Shown here one piece after another: positions 29,098-38,466 of a DNA stretch of 64,000 nucleotides (position 1 is its first letter; the number at the start of each line of letters is the position of its first letter). The stretch is from Pseudomonadota bacterium. Its GTDB lineage: Bacteria > Campylobacterota > Campylobacteria > Campylobacterales > Sulfurospirillaceae. The position numbers and the translations under genes are program-made. Under the pieces are notes generated by a model. It was not told the origin of the DNA, did no database searches, and saw only the letters and a list, made by a program, of their open reading frames with translations. The stretch is from assembly GCA_017860615.1 (NCBI GenBank), contig JAGDMU010000004.1, positions 1-64,000 on the forward strand, in the 5' to 3' direction.

Positions 29098-30120
29098 TTA
29101 AGATAACATCTTCACAACGGCTTGAGCAATCTCACCCAGCGGTAAAACCTCATCCACACCACCCAGTTTGATCGCCTCTTTGGGCATACCGTAAACCACG
29201 CAACTCTCTTCAGATTGTGCAATGGTTTTGGCTCCAGATTCATGCATATGCAATAATCCACGTGCACCATCGCTTCCCATTCCCGTTAGAATCACGCCAA
29301 TGGCATTGCTTCCTGCCACTTTAGAGACAGAGTTAAACAGGACATCCACACTTGGGCAATGTCCGCTCACTTTTGCGCCCAATCCAATTTCAATAAAATA
29401 ACTCGCACCTGAACGCCTCAGAACCATATGTTTACTGCCTTGCGCGATGTACACGGTTCCTGTTTGTACGAATTCTCCATTGCGCGCCATTTTCACATCA
29501 ACCGCACATGTCTGATTGAGCCTTAACGCAAATGACTCAAGAAAACTCTGTGGCATATGTTGCACCACAAGTACCGCAGGAGCATTTTTTGGAAGCCCTC
29601 CAAGCACAACCTTTAACGCCTCAGTACCACCTGTACTTGATCCTATGGCAATAATTTTATGGGTTGTCTCTGCAAGACTTGCAACATTGGTTCTGCATTT
29701 ATGTTGAGGGATTTTCTTTTGAACCCTTGCAAACGAGGCGTTAACCACTTTTTGGATCAACTCCTCCTTAATCTCTTCCTTACCATCATAAATATGTGAA
29801 TGCGGTTTGGCCACATAATCCACAGCTCCCGCTTCAAGTGCATCGAGCGTAATCTTGGCACTGTTGCGTGTCAGCGAAGAGACCATCACCACGGGTGTTG
29901 GATAGTGTAGCATCAACTTTTGCAAAAAAGTGACGCCATCCATGCGTGGCATCTCCACATCCAAACAGACCACATCGGGTTTAAGCTCTACAATCATATC
30001 GCGTGCGATATACGCATCTGCTGCCAAGCCAACCACCTCAAGCCTCGCATCGCTCTCTAAAATCTCGCGAAGGATGTGGCGGGCAGTGGCGCTGTCATCC
30101 ACAATTAAAACGCGAATCAT
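29098..30120 (-). CDS. cheB: Chemotaxis methylesterase CheB
   Basis: 340 aa. A receiver (Asp54 in VCLDVEMPRMDG) is joined to the CheB catalytic domain, whose nucleophile serine is in AIGSSTGGTEAL, followed by VVQHMPQSF and the aspartate loop GVILTGMGSDGARGL. It removes methyl groups or deamidates glutamines on chemoreceptors. It overlaps cheD by 4 bp. Confidence 0.95.
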   Translation of the reverse strand: MIRVLIVDDSATARHILREILESDARLEVVGLAADAYIARDMIVELKPDVVCLDVEMPRMDGVTFLQKLMLHYPTPVVMVSSLTRNSAKITLDALEAGAVDYVAKPHSHIYDGKEEIKEELIQKVVNASFARVQKKIPQHKCRTNVASLAETTHKIIAIGSSTGGTEALKVVLGGLPKNAPAVLVVQHMPQSFLESFALRLNQTCAVDVKMARNGEFVQTGTVYIAQGSKHMVLRRSGASYFIEIGLGAKVSGHCPSVDVLFNSVSKVAGSNAIGVILTGMGSDGARGLLHMHESGAKTIAQSEESCVVYGMPKEAIKLGGVDEVLPLGEIAQAVVKMLS

Positions 30121-30587
30121 TCCATAATCTCATTTTGAACGTACTTTAAAATAATACGGTTAGCATCGCTGATCATCATAATGCGTCTTCCATTGTTGCC
30201 ACCCGTATCTTCGGCTTTAATGGGTATGTTACATTGGCGTAAAATCTCTTTAGCGATCAATACATTTTTCTGTCCAATGAGTTGTCCCTCAGAATTAGAG
30301 CGATGAATGTTAGCTCCTCCAAAGATTTTTGCTTCCATATTACGTCTCAGACAGCCTATATTTTCCATATTTTCAATGAGTTTTGGAATGGCCACATTGC
30401 CGTATTTTGGGCTTTCCAATCCATTTCCATTCCATAATGGAAGCAGATAATGGTTCATCCCCCCAATCAACTCTACCTTATCATACAAACAAACCCCCAC
30501 GCATGAACCCAGCACAGTGACAATTTCGGTTGGTTTGATACCCACAAAAATCTCTCCAACATGGATAAATTTACGAGGAATCATCAA
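30117..30587 (-). CDS. cheD: Chemoreceptor glutamine deamidase CheD
   Basis: 156 aa. The catalytic Cys29 lies in VLGSCVGVCLYD, His46 in GGMNHYLLP and a threonine follows in the next strands, matching the Cys-His-Thr triad. The GGANIHRS-type region (IFGGANIHRSNS) and IGQKNVLIAKEIL are also family-typical. CheD deamidates receptor glutamines and, in Bacillus, binds CheC. It overlaps the neighbouring kinase gene by 4 bp. Confidence 0.94.
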   Translation of the reverse strand: MMIPRKFIHVGEIFVGIKPTEIVTVLGSCVGVCLYDKVELIGGMNHYLLPLWNGNGLESPKYGNVAIPKLIENMENIGCLRRNMEAKIFGGANIHRSNSEGQLIGQKNVLIAKEILRQCNIPIKAEDTGGNNGRRIMMISDANRIILKYVQNEIME

Positions 30588-31495
30588 AATTCTTTCATCT
30601 CTTGAGTGTCATCAAACATAAATTCATTCGCACTCTCACTCATCAATGCTTCCGCTTTTTCCTGATCTTGAAGCTTCATTTTAATCGTAAAAACTGTCGC
30701 CTGCTCATTTGAGCTATACTCAACCTCTCCATCAAGAGATTCAACCAAGCCACTGACAATACTCAAACCAAGACCCAAACCATCTACGGAAGTACGCGCC
30801 TTACTCTCATGAACTCCTACCTTTTTAAAACGGCTAAAGATCTCTTTTTTAAACTCTTTGGCTATCACATCGCCAACATTACTCACACTCATACACAGCA
30901 TCTCATCTTCTACGTTAGCGCTAATGATAACTTTATTGGTTGGGAATGAGTATTCACAGGCATTGGAAATCAGATTGGCAAAGATGGTATGGAGCTTCTT
31001 TGCATCGCTCACAATGAGCCGATCAACATTGATATCTGAGACAAACACGAGTTCTTTTTCTTCGATAAGGTAGCTAAATGCCTCTTTGACTTCTTCAATA
31101 ATCAACCGCAAATCAACTTCACTCCAATAGTTCGCAATCTCTCCAGCTTCGATCTCAGCGGCTGTAAAAATGTTATTGAGTTGAAAGTCAAGTTTACGCA
31201 ATTCCATATCTAAAAGAAGTTTCATCTTCTGCGTTTTAGGAGAATCTTCATTTTTACGCATCATTGAAGAGAGGTTCAAAAGTGAACTTAAAGGGTTATT
31301 GAAAACATTTTTAATTAAGGAAAGAAACTCACCTTTGATCGAATCATGCTCTTTGAGCTTTTCATTGAGGACGTAGAGCTTTTTGGTTAAAAATGCCATC
31401 TCTTCAAGGGTACTGTTTTTCTGATCAAACCTGCGTTTTACCTCTTCGAGTAAAACAGCATCACTGACATCATCAAAATTTCGTATTGGATTCAT
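30584..31495 (-). CDS. Histidine-kinase-like protein lacking the H-box histidine
   Basis: 303 aa from MNPIRNFDDVSD, preceded by AAAGGTG. No sensor domain; the N-terminus is a coiled coil (about 15-55). The H-box region reads LIKNVFNNPLSSLL, so the phospho-acceptor His of the usual SHELRTPL is replaced by Asn. The HATPase domain is intact (NLISNACEYS, DGLGLGLSIVSGLV). It may be a kinase acting on another protein, an ATP-binding scaffold or a signal integrator. It lies between cheR and cheD and ends TQEMKEF. Confidence 0.75.
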   Translation of the reverse strand: MNPIRNFDDVSDAVLLEEVKRRFDQKNSTLEEMAFLTKKLYVLNEKLKEHDSIKGEFLSLIKNVFNNPLSSLLNLSSMMRKNEDSPKTQKMKLLLDMELRKLDFQLNNIFTAAEIEAGEIANYWSEVDLRLIIEEVKEAFSYLIEEKELVFVSDINVDRLIVSDAKKLHTIFANLISNACEYSFPTNKVIISANVEDEMLCMSVSNVGDVIAKEFKKEIFSRFKKVGVHESKARTSVDGLGLGLSIVSGLVESLDGEVEYSSNEQATVFTIKMKLQDQEKAEALMSESANEFMFDDTQEMKEF

Positions 31496-31496
31496 T

Positions 31497-32327
31497 TTAC
31501 ACCTTTTGATAAATTGAAGCACTTTTGGATTTAAACTCTTTTTTCATATCGGTCAGCGCTTCTGAACTTCCTATAAAGAGATACCCCTCTTTGTTTAAAA
31601 TTGTATGGAAACGATCCACAAGGGTATTTTGGGTTGGCTTGTCAAAGTAGATCATGACATTGCGACAAAAAATGATGTCAAATGCTTTGTGTGCGAACAG
31701 TCCATATTCTCCTGTTACAAGATTAAACTCACGAAAAACAATCTGCTTTTTAAGCTCATCACTAATGCGATAATGCGCCTCTCCATCCATCAAAACAGGC
31801 GTAAAGTATTTGCGCAGATATGCCTCTTTTAAGGAGAGACACGCTTTTTGACTGTACACTCCTGACATCGCAATTTTAAGGACTTTAGATGAAACATCGG
31901 TTGCTAAAATCTTTATATCATACTGACTATAGTGATTGGGAAGATGTTCTGCTAGGAACATCGCAAGACTGTAAGGCTCTTCACCACTCGAACAAGCAGC
32001 AGACCAAATGCGTAATCTCCCGTTTGAACGCTCAAGAATGGAAGGAAGATGGGTTTTTAAAAACTCCCACTGTTTTTGTTCTCTAAAAAATGAGGTCACA
32101 TTGGTTGAGATTAAAGAGGAGAGATACTCAAGTTCCATTCCCTTTGTATCTGCAACTAAATAGTCATAATACTCACCAAACGTTTCAAGCCCTAATTGCT
32201 TGACTCTTTTGGCAAGTCTGGCTTGCACCAAATAGATCTTATGATCCCCTAAACTAATACCGATATGCTGATAGATGAATGCTTGTAAAAGTGTAAATTC
32301 TCGACGCTTTAAAACGAGCCTTTGCAT
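31497..32327 (-). CDS. cheR: Chemoreceptor methyltransferase CheR
   Basis: 276 aa. A short helical N-terminal domain is followed by the SAM-dependent methyltransferase fold with LRIWSAACSSGEEPYSLAMFL, ILATDVS and IIFCRNVMIYFDKPTQ. CheR methylates glutamates on chemoreceptors. Its start overlaps cheA by one base. Confidence 0.95.
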   Translation of the reverse strand: MQRLVLKRREFTLLQAFIYQHIGISLGDHKIYLVQARLAKRVKQLGLETFGEYYDYLVADTKGMELEYLSSLISTNVTSFFREQKQWEFLKTHLPSILERSNGRLRIWSAACSSGEEPYSLAMFLAEHLPNHYSQYDIKILATDVSSKVLKIAMSGVYSQKACLSLKEAYLRKYFTPVLMDGEAHYRISDELKKQIVFREFNLVTGEYGLFAHKAFDIIFCRNVMIYFDKPTQNTLVDRFHTILNKEGYLFIGSSEALTDMKKEFKSKSASIYQKV

Positions 32328-34351
32328 CAGTATAACTCTTCAACATTTAAGATCAGAGCTATTTCGCCATTGCCCATCACAGCTCCTCCACTTACCCCTT
32401 CTGTTTTAGCTAAAAATCCACCCAACGTCTTGATGACGACCTGCTGTCTGCCGACGAGTTCATCGACCAAAAGTGCAAATTTACCGCGAACATTTTCAAT
32501 GCACACCAATGTTGATTCCCAAGGATTTGGAGTATCTCCATCTAACTCTAACACACGGTTTAGGCGAACAATAGGCAAAAGTTCAGAGCGCAGCTGTACA
32601 AACTCTTCTTTACCCCTAGCACTATGTACATTCTCTTCTTGCGGCCTAAAGGATTCGGTAATGCACAATGTTGGGATAATAAAGATTTTTTCATTCGAGC
32701 GCACGATCATGCCATCAATGATGGCTAAGGTCAGAGGAAGAACTATCGAAAAAGTCGTGCCTTTGCCCTCTTCAGAGCTAATATCAACCTTACCACGCAC
32801 CGCTTCAATGGCCGTTTTGACCACATCAAGCCCGACACCACGTCCTGATATATCGCTGATGACATCCGCCGTTGAAAAGCCTGGTTGCATGATCAAACCA
32901 TAGATTTCAGCATCACTCAGTACTTCATCTTTCTCTACTATGCCCTTTTCTAGGGCTTTTTGATACACTTTAGCTTTATTGATACCACGACCATCGTCTT
33001 TCACTTCAATGATGATATTGCCACCGCGATGATACGCCCTAAGCGTTACAATGCCCTCTTCGCTTTTACCTGCTTGAATGCGCTCTTCCATAGAGCTTTC
33101 AATACCATGATCAATTGCATTGCGAATAATGTGCACCAACGGATCAGAGAGCGCTTCAACCATTGTTTTGTCGATCTCCGTCTCTTCACCCTCTAGCATT
33201 AAATGAATCGGCTTGTTCACTTTTTTAGAAGAATCCCGTACAACACGCTTCATTTTATCAAACGTGTCTCTGATAGGAATCATTCGTAAACTCATCACAC
33301 GATTTTGAATCAACCGTGTAATCTTCGAGAGATTTTCAATCGTCTTGGTCACTTCCGCATCAGCAATAGCTTTGATTTTTGTATTCTCACCCAGATAATT
33401 TTGAGCGATCACCAACTCCCCAATAGAGTCAAACAGTTCATCTAACTTTAAAGCATCGATTTTGAGAAAATTTTTAGAAACAATGTTGCTTTTTTTTGTC
33501 TCTTCTTTTTCTTCGGATGGGACAACCTTTGACTCCGAAACAGCACTTTGCTCTAAAATAGGTTTTGCCTTAATGGCTTCAACAAAAAACTCTTCCTCTT
33601 CCAAAAATGCGAAAATATCGGCAATACTTTGCTCATCTTTGGAACTCGCAAGATAAAGCGTAACCTCTTTAATGGCGTTACGCTCCACATCAAAAGTCTC
33701 TTCATCTAAATGTTCAGGCACACTCCAGAAGGAGGCTAAAATTCTTCCTAGATGTAAAAGATTTTTGAAAAATAAAAAGTGGTCAAACCCTCGTAAATAG
33801 ATGTCATCATCAAGCTTTAAAACAATCTTGAACAGCATCTCACCCTCATGAAGATCGCTTAAAAAAGCCTCTTCGTTGCACAGTGTAGTTCCTTGGGTAA
33901 AAACATCATTTCCAAACTCTAAAGCGAGGTCATTGGTGGAGTTCTCTTCTGGCGCTTTAAGATCGTTTACGTGCAAAAGAATGTGTTGAATTTTGGCAAG
34001 GCAAGGTGCGTATTCTACAGGCAATTCAGCACTCTCTTCCACTTCACGATACAGTGTCTCTTTGATAACATTCACACTTTCTAAAAACAGATCCACATCG
34101 CTGCCATGAGGAATAGAATCGCTGTTTCTAAAGAAGTCTAATACATCTTCAAAGTGGTGAACAAACTCACCAAGACGCACAAAATTAAAAGCATTGGCGC
34201 TGCCTTTAAGCGTATGGACTCCTCTAAAGATCTCATTGAGCAGTGTTTTATCACTAGGACTTTCTTCGTAATTTAAAATATCGACATCCATCTTCTCGAT
34301 GATTTCGTTTGCCTCTTCGATAAAGATTTGTCTTAGTTTTTCTCTACTCAT
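32327..34351 (-). CDS. cheA: Chemotaxis histidine kinase CheA
   Basis: 674 aa. An HPt domain has the phosphorylated His46 (GVHTLKGSANAF). The middle (about 130-280) resembles an expanded P2-like region. The dimerisation domain (LIQNRVMSLRMIPI), HATPase (HIIRNAIDHGIE, DDGRGI, GRGVGLDVVKTAI) and the CheW-like C-terminal domain (about 540-674) follow. There is no C-terminal receiver, unlike the CheA-REC (CheAY) fusion usual in Campylobacter. That marks it as belonging to a separate chemosensory class. Confidence 0.95.
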   Translation of the reverse strand: MSREKLRQIFIEEANEIIEKMDVDILNYEESPSDKTLLNEIFRGVHTLKGSANAFNFVRLGEFVHHFEDVLDFFRNSDSIPHGSDVDLFLESVNVIKETLYREVEESAELPVEYAPCLAKIQHILLHVNDLKAPEENSTNDLALEFGNDVFTQGTTLCNEEAFLSDLHEGEMLFKIVLKLDDDIYLRGFDHFLFFKNLLHLGRILASFWSVPEHLDEETFDVERNAIKEVTLYLASSKDEQSIADIFAFLEEEEFFVEAIKAKPILEQSAVSESKVVPSEEKEETKKSNIVSKNFLKIDALKLDELFDSIGELVIAQNYLGENTKIKAIADAEVTKTIENLSKITRLIQNRVMSLRMIPIRDTFDKMKRVVRDSSKKVNKPIHLMLEGEETEIDKTMVEALSDPLVHIIRNAIDHGIESSMEERIQAGKSEEGIVTLRAYHRGGNIIIEVKDDGRGINKAKVYQKALEKGIVEKDEVLSDAEIYGLIMQPGFSTADVISDISGRGVGLDVVKTAIEAVRGKVDISSEEGKGTTFSIVLPLTLAIIDGMIVRSNEKIFIIPTLCITESFRPQEENVHSARGKEEFVQLRSELLPIVRLNRVLELDGDTPNPWESTLVCIENVRGKFALLVDELVGRQQVVIKTLGGFLAKTEGVSGGAVMGNGEIALILNVEELY

Positions 34352-34616
34352 GCGTTATCCAATTCATCATACCGTACGATTCAAGATTAAGATTCATCGA
34401 CTCAATAAAATCGATCTTGATGGAAGGTTTTTTACGCTTGATCCAAAAAAGCAAAGAGAAGAGTGCCGAAGTTGATGGCGCACCATCACGAGAGCGCAAT
34501 AAGACAATCTCCTCAATATAATTTAGGCGATCTTGGATGAAAAGTTGAAGTGTCTTTACCTCTTCTAAGTCCATCTCGATATCAAGTTCTAGCACATCTC
34601 CATCTATATACATCAT
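34344..34616 (-). CDS. Small STAS-like protein in chemosensory operon
   Basis: 90 aa. The alternating strands and helices (DVLELDIEMDLEEVKTLQ, EEIVLLRSRDGAPSTSALFSLLFWIKRKKPSIKIDFI) fit a STAS-like fold (anti-sigma-antagonist type). SALFSLLFW occupies the position of the usual phosphorylated serine loop (S..L), but the match is weak. It overlaps cheA by 8 bp. A partner-switch with the SpoIIE/RsbW-like protein at 9650-10900 is conceivable, though not supported by linkage. Confidence 0.5.
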   Translation of the reverse strand: MMYIDGDVLELDIEMDLEEVKTLQLFIQDRLNYIEEIVLLRSRDGAPSTSALFSLLFWIKRKKPSIKIDFIESMNLNLESYGMMNWITHE

Positions 34617-34670
34617 ATACCCTTGTTTAAAAGATCTTTCACGTCACGCTTTATCTGTAAAAGCAAAAAA

Positions 34671-36653
34671 TTAAAACTCTTTTAAATCATCTTCATCTAA
34701 AGGGAACACATCTTCATTACTGCGTTTCGTGGTTGAATTAAACGTTGGTTTTGATTTTTTAGGTGCCATGACCAGACGTTTTGGAGGCATACTCAAACTT
34801 GAGGTAGAGATGCGTTTAGAAGTTGCATTTTTTGCACTCTCTTTACCCATATCATACCCAGCAAGTGCAGCAATTTCAGCAACACTTTCTAACATTGAGA
34901 GTGCTTGAGCGTTCAGTTCTTCTGCCGCAGCAGCTGTCTCTTCAGATGCCGATGCATTTTGCTGTGTTATCTGATCAACCGACCCCATTGCTGTAGCGAT
35001 TTGATTCATCCCCTCAGCTTGTTCTTTTGCAGAAATCGCAATCTCACCGATCAGATCAGATGTTTTTTTAACACCTAATAAGATTTCAGTAAATGACTCT
35101 TTAGTGCGGTTGGCAACTTCAGTTCCTGCTTTCACTTGATCAATACTGGCTTCAATAATGCCTGTAATCTCTTTGGCAGCACCAGCACTGCGTTCTGCAA
35201 GGTTTTTTACCTCTTCAGCAACCACAGCAAAACCAAGACCATGTTCACCTGCACGCGCAGCTTCAACCGCGGCATTAAGCGCTAAAAGATTGGTTTGGAA
35301 GGCAATTTCATCGATGGTTTTAATAATTTTTGCTATTTTTTGAGAAGAATCTGTGATCTTTTCCATAGCGATCATCAGATCTGCCACTTGTTGATTACCT
35401 TGGCGTGCAGCGTCATTCGAGTGTTGGGCTAAAAGGTTAGCTTCACGGCTATTGTCTGCATTTTGATTGTTACTAGCGGTCGCTTCTTCAATCGTTGCGC
35501 TCACCTCTTCCACACTGCTTGCTTGGGAGCTTGCACCCTCTGCCAATGAAACAGATGCAGAGCTGATCTGCTCGCTTGCGCTCACTACTTGTGCAGTACC
35601 TTCAGAGAGTGATTTCACTGAGTCTACCACAACTTTGACAATGCTTCGAATCAAGAAAAAGGCGATGATTATACTGATAATAAATCCTGCAATAACACCC
35701 ACAATCATAACCCATGATGCGTTATCCAATGAGCTACTTGATTGATTGGAAATATCGACAATCGTACTAAACCCTTCTTCAATAATCGCATCAATAGCAG
35801 CATTTAACTCTGTACCAATTTTTGCACGTGTTTTTTGCTCTTCATTTGTCTCTTGCATCACACCCATAAAACCCTTCAGCGAATTCTCATACACTTTTAC
35901 CGAAGCTTCCATAGCATTGAGGTAGCCTAAGTTAACACTATCCGTGGTTTGTGCTTTAAGAGAGCTAATGTGTTTGTAAACAGCATCAAACTTCTGAATA
36001 GCTCCGTCTAATAACGCAGGGTCACGTAACACTTGAGCACGTTGTCCATAAACCCTAGAATAGGTCGCTACATCTAAAATATCTCCTAATTTTTCGAGCT
36101 TTTCATAACGCTGTTTTAAAGCTATAGCTGTAGCACGCTCATTCATCTCTTTTGCAAATTGTTCTTCTTGAGAAGCACGATACTCCTCCGTACTTTTAAG
36201 AAAAATTGTCGCATTACTCACCATGGCAGCATCCAATGCCTTCTTCTTTGCAAGGGTTTTTTCACTGCGTTCAACTGATGCCAAATAATCAGAAAGTGAT
36301 TTAACTGCATTTTTTTGATGTTCTAAAAGCTTTTTGAGATTGTATTTTTTTCCTAACTCTTCAGCTTTTGCTAAATTGACTTGTAATTCAGCAAAATTTT
36401 TCTTTGCTTTAGAGAGAGCGTTTTCATCATCAAGATCTGAAAAAGCTTGAATGTTGTAACGTCCGGTACTTACATTTTGCAAAATGTCATTGGCAATGCT
36501 CACTTCAGGAACATAAATCTGTGATAAACGTGAAGAATCAGAAGAAGCACTACGCATATTCACAATGCCTATCAGTCCTATAATCAAAACGATTGTTATT
36601 AAAACCCCAAATCCTAACGAGATTCTAAACCCTAATGTTGCGTGCTTCATCAC
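34671..36653 (-). CDS. Methyl-accepting chemotaxis protein
   Basis: 660 aa. An N-terminal membrane segment (about 9-31), a helical periplasmic domain of about 280 residues (four-helix-bundle type), and a second segment (about 313-336) precede the cytoplasmic signalling domain. The hairpin tip has [20 protein letters not shown] then [20 protein letters not shown]. No clear HAMP was seen. It ends DEDDLKEF, not the NWETF-type CheR-docking pentapeptide. Overlap with cheW (4 bp) and linkage to CheA/CheR/CheB/CheD make it the cognate receptor. Confidence 0.94.
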   Translation of the reverse strand: MMKHATLGFRISLGFGVLITIVLIIGLIGIVNMRSASSDSSRLSQIYVPEVSIANDILQNVSTGRYNIQAFSDLDDENALSKAKKNFAELQVNLAKAEELGKKYNLKKLLEHQKNAVKSLSDYLASVERSEKTLAKKKALDAAMVSNATIFLKSTEEYRASQEEQFAKEMNERATAIALKQRYEKLEKLGDILDVATYSRVYGQRAQVLRDPALLDGAIQKFDAVYKHISSLKAQTTDSVNLGYLNAMEASVKVYENSLKGFMGVMQETNEEQKTRAKIGTELNAAIDAIIEEGFSTIVDISNQSSSSLDNASWVMIVGVIAGFIISIIIAFFLIRSIVKVVVDSVKSLSEGTAQVVSASEQISSASVSLAEGASSQASSVEEVSATIEEATASNNQNADNSREANLLAQHSNDAARQGNQQVADLMIAMEKITDSSQKIAKIIKTIDEIAFQTNLLALNAAVEAARAGEHGLGFAVVAEEVKNLAERSAGAAKEITGIIEASIDQVKAGTEVANRTKESFTEILLGVKKTSDLIGEIAISAKEQAEGMNQIATAMGSVDQITQQNASASEETAAAAEELNAQALSMLESVAEIAALAGYDMGKESAKNATSKRISTSSLSMPPKRLVMAPKKSKPTFNSTTKRSNEDVFPLDEDDLKEF

Positions 36654-37159
36654 TTCTCCTTTACTTGATCACTGGCTGTTTTACTTAGATTTTGTACCAT
36701 GTTTAACTCATCTTCACCAAAAAGGGCAAGAAGATCTAAGATCATCACTACCTTTTGTTTATGTTGCGCCATATTTTTGATGAATTTAGTATCGATATGC
36801 CCCCCAAATTCGGGTGGAAGGCTTAAATGTTCATCTTCAACATTGATCACCTCTTCGACTTTATCGACGATAAAACCAATAAGCTTTTCTGCTAATTTGA
36901 TAATAACAATGGCTGTGTACATATGCGGTGGAATCGAAGGCATATCAAATTTAAGGCGCATATCGACAACGGGGATAATATTGCCTCTTAAATTCATCAC
37001 ACCTTTGATAAATTTAGGCGTTTTCGGTACAGGTGTCGTTTTCATCATCGCGATGATCTCTTTAACATCAGAGATATGCACACCATACACTTCATCTTCT
37101 AAATAGAAGGTCAAGAAACGATTATTCGCCCTCTCTGTTCGTTTTTTGGTTGGCTCCAT
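36650..37159 (-). CDS. cheW: Chemotaxis coupling protein CheW
   Basis: 169 aa single CheW domain (about 15-155) with [22 protein letters not shown] and the usual [17 protein letters not shown] strand. It bridges receptor and CheA. It lies 3 bp downstream of a CheY gene and overlaps the MCP gene by 4 bp. Confidence 0.94.
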   Translation of the reverse strand: MEPTKKRTERANNRFLTFYLEDEVYGVHISDVKEIIAMMKTTPVPKTPKFIKGVMNLRGNIIPVVDMRLKFDMPSIPPHMYTAIVIIKLAEKLIGFIVDKVEEVINVEDEHLSLPPEFGGHIDTKFIKNMAQHKQKVVMILDLLALFGEDELNMVQNLSKTASDQVKEK

Positions 37160-37162
37160 TGT

Positions 37163-37549
37163 TTATAACCCCAATACCATGTTAATCGCTTTGACAAGTT
37201 TGTCATCGCTAAAAGGTTTGACCATCCATCCTGTAACGCCGATGGCTTTGCCGCGGGCTTTCATCTCGGGAGAGCTCTCCGTTGTAAGAATTAAAATAGG
37301 TCTGTTTTTAAATTTCTCATGAAGTTTTAGTTCAGCAGCAAGATCCAAACCGCTCATCTGCGCCATATTAATATCGCTGATCAGCAAGTCATAATCCTCA
37401 CTACCGCTTAAGAGGGCATCACGTAATTCGGCAGGGTTGAGATAGGTAGCAAACTGGATGATCCCTTTATTGACCATCTCCTCCAGAGCCATTTGCGCTG
37501 TTGCGAGAATTGTTTTAGAATCGTCCACTAAGATCACTCGTTTACTCAC
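37163..37549 (-). CDS. CheY-like response regulator
   Basis: 128 aa receiver beginning with GTG, preceded by AAAGGAGA. VDDSKT, Asp59 (LLISDINMAQMSG), TTESS and KPFS are intact. It is the first gene of the 11-kb operon that runs to 26285, so the promoter should lie in 37550-37715. No sigma-28 or sigma-54 promoter was convincing there. Confidence 0.92.
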   Translation of the reverse strand: MSKRVILVDDSKTILATAQMALEEMVNKGIIQFATYLNPAELRDALLSGSEDYDLLISDINMAQMSGLDLAAELKLHEKFKNRPILILTTESSPEMKARGKAIGVTGWMVKPFSDDKLVKAINMVLGL

Positions 37550-37715
37550 GTCATCTCCTTTCTATATTCGATGCATTTTCAATTTTGTAACAAATGTCAC
37601 ATGTATTGCCTGAAAATATAACTTAAAGAATATTAAAAATGCGTTAACAACGGCGAAAAAAAGGCATTTTAGAAGAGGAATTGATTTTGCTTTTGTATAA
37701 AGCAAAGGAGAAACT

Positions 37716-38243
37716 ATGAAACTGCATCTCACTTCTGATTCGATTACCATTCATGTTGCAGAAAACTCATCGCACTATTTGCATGTAAGTCGCGTCTTAA
37801 CGTACTCAATAGGGCGTTCTTTTTGGGTCAATGAAACCCTAATAAATTTTGAAACACCCCATGAGCGCCAAAGGCGTAGGGCGTTTTTAAGCTCTTTGTA
37901 CTACACCTGTGCGTTTGCTTCCAAAAGTCATAATGCCTCTTTTTTAGAAAAACTTCTTTTAGCATCCACAAAACCAATAAAACTCGTGAAAAAAAAGCGC
38001 CAGCAACACTCTTTTCACACACCTATGGCACTCAATGATCCCTACACATTGCTCAATGCAGATGAAACCGAGAGTTTAGAAAGTATTCGTCAAAAATACC
38101 TTTCCCTCGCCAAAGCTTTTCATCCCGACAGCATCGCATCAGATGACGTAAGTATTGTCAAAAATTTTACAGAAAAGTTCCAGAAAATTCAAGAGGCTTA
38201 CGCCATTATTAAAGCAGAAAAGATGCGAAAACTTGCTGCGTAA
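37716..38243 (+). CDS. J-domain protein
   Basis: 175 aa with a good ribosome-binding site (AAAGGAG). The N-terminal 105 residues are a domain I do not recognise. Residues about 108-170 form a J domain (DPYTLLNADETESLESIRQKYLSL, the HPD motif in AKAFHPDSI, then FQKIQEAYAII). J domains recruit and stimulate DnaK. The gene is divergent from the chemosensory operon and immediately precedes tRNA-Ala. Confidence 0.8.
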   Translation: MKLHLTSDSITIHVAENSSHYLHVSRVLTYSIGRSFWVNETLINFETPHERQRRRAFLSSLYYTCAFASKSHNASFLEKLLLASTKPIKLVKKKRQQHSFHTPMALNDPYTLLNADETESLESIRQKYLSLAKAFHPDSIASDDVSIVKNFTEKFQKIQEAYAIIKAEKMRKLAA

Positions 38244-38266
38244 ATGCCCATCTTTAAGTTTCTCTT

Positions 38267-38275
38267 GGTAAAATA
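38267..38275 (+). promoter_or_regulatory. Extended -10 promoter of tRNA-Ala
   Basis: TGGTAAAAT is an extended -10 element 16 bp before the tRNA 5' end. No -35 match was seen, which is typical for this phylum. Confidence 0.45.
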
Positions 38276-38290
38276 CCTCTTTTCTTCAAT

Positions 38291-38366
38291 GGGGTGTTAG
38301 CTCAGCTGGGAGAGCGCAACGCTGGCAGCGTTGAGGTCAGGGGTTCGATCCCCCTACACTCCACCA
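38291..38366 (+). tRNA. tRNA-Ala (anticodon GGC)
   Basis: A 76-base cloverleaf can be drawn by eye: acceptor GGGGTGT/ACACTCC with the G3-U70 wobble pair that identifies alanine tRNAs, D arm GCTC...GAGC, anticodon stem CAACG/CGTTG with loop CTGGCAG (anticodon GGC), T arm AGGGG/CCCCT with TTCGATC, discriminator A and an encoded CCA. It reads Ala codons GCC and GCU. Confidence 0.97.
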
Positions 38367-38466
38367 CGTATTCTAGGGCTTTTGAGCTACATTTTAAAAT
38401 TTTCCGTTCTCCACCTCCACCAAATCCCCCTCTAATTATTTATCGATTTTAAATTTTAATGCAATC

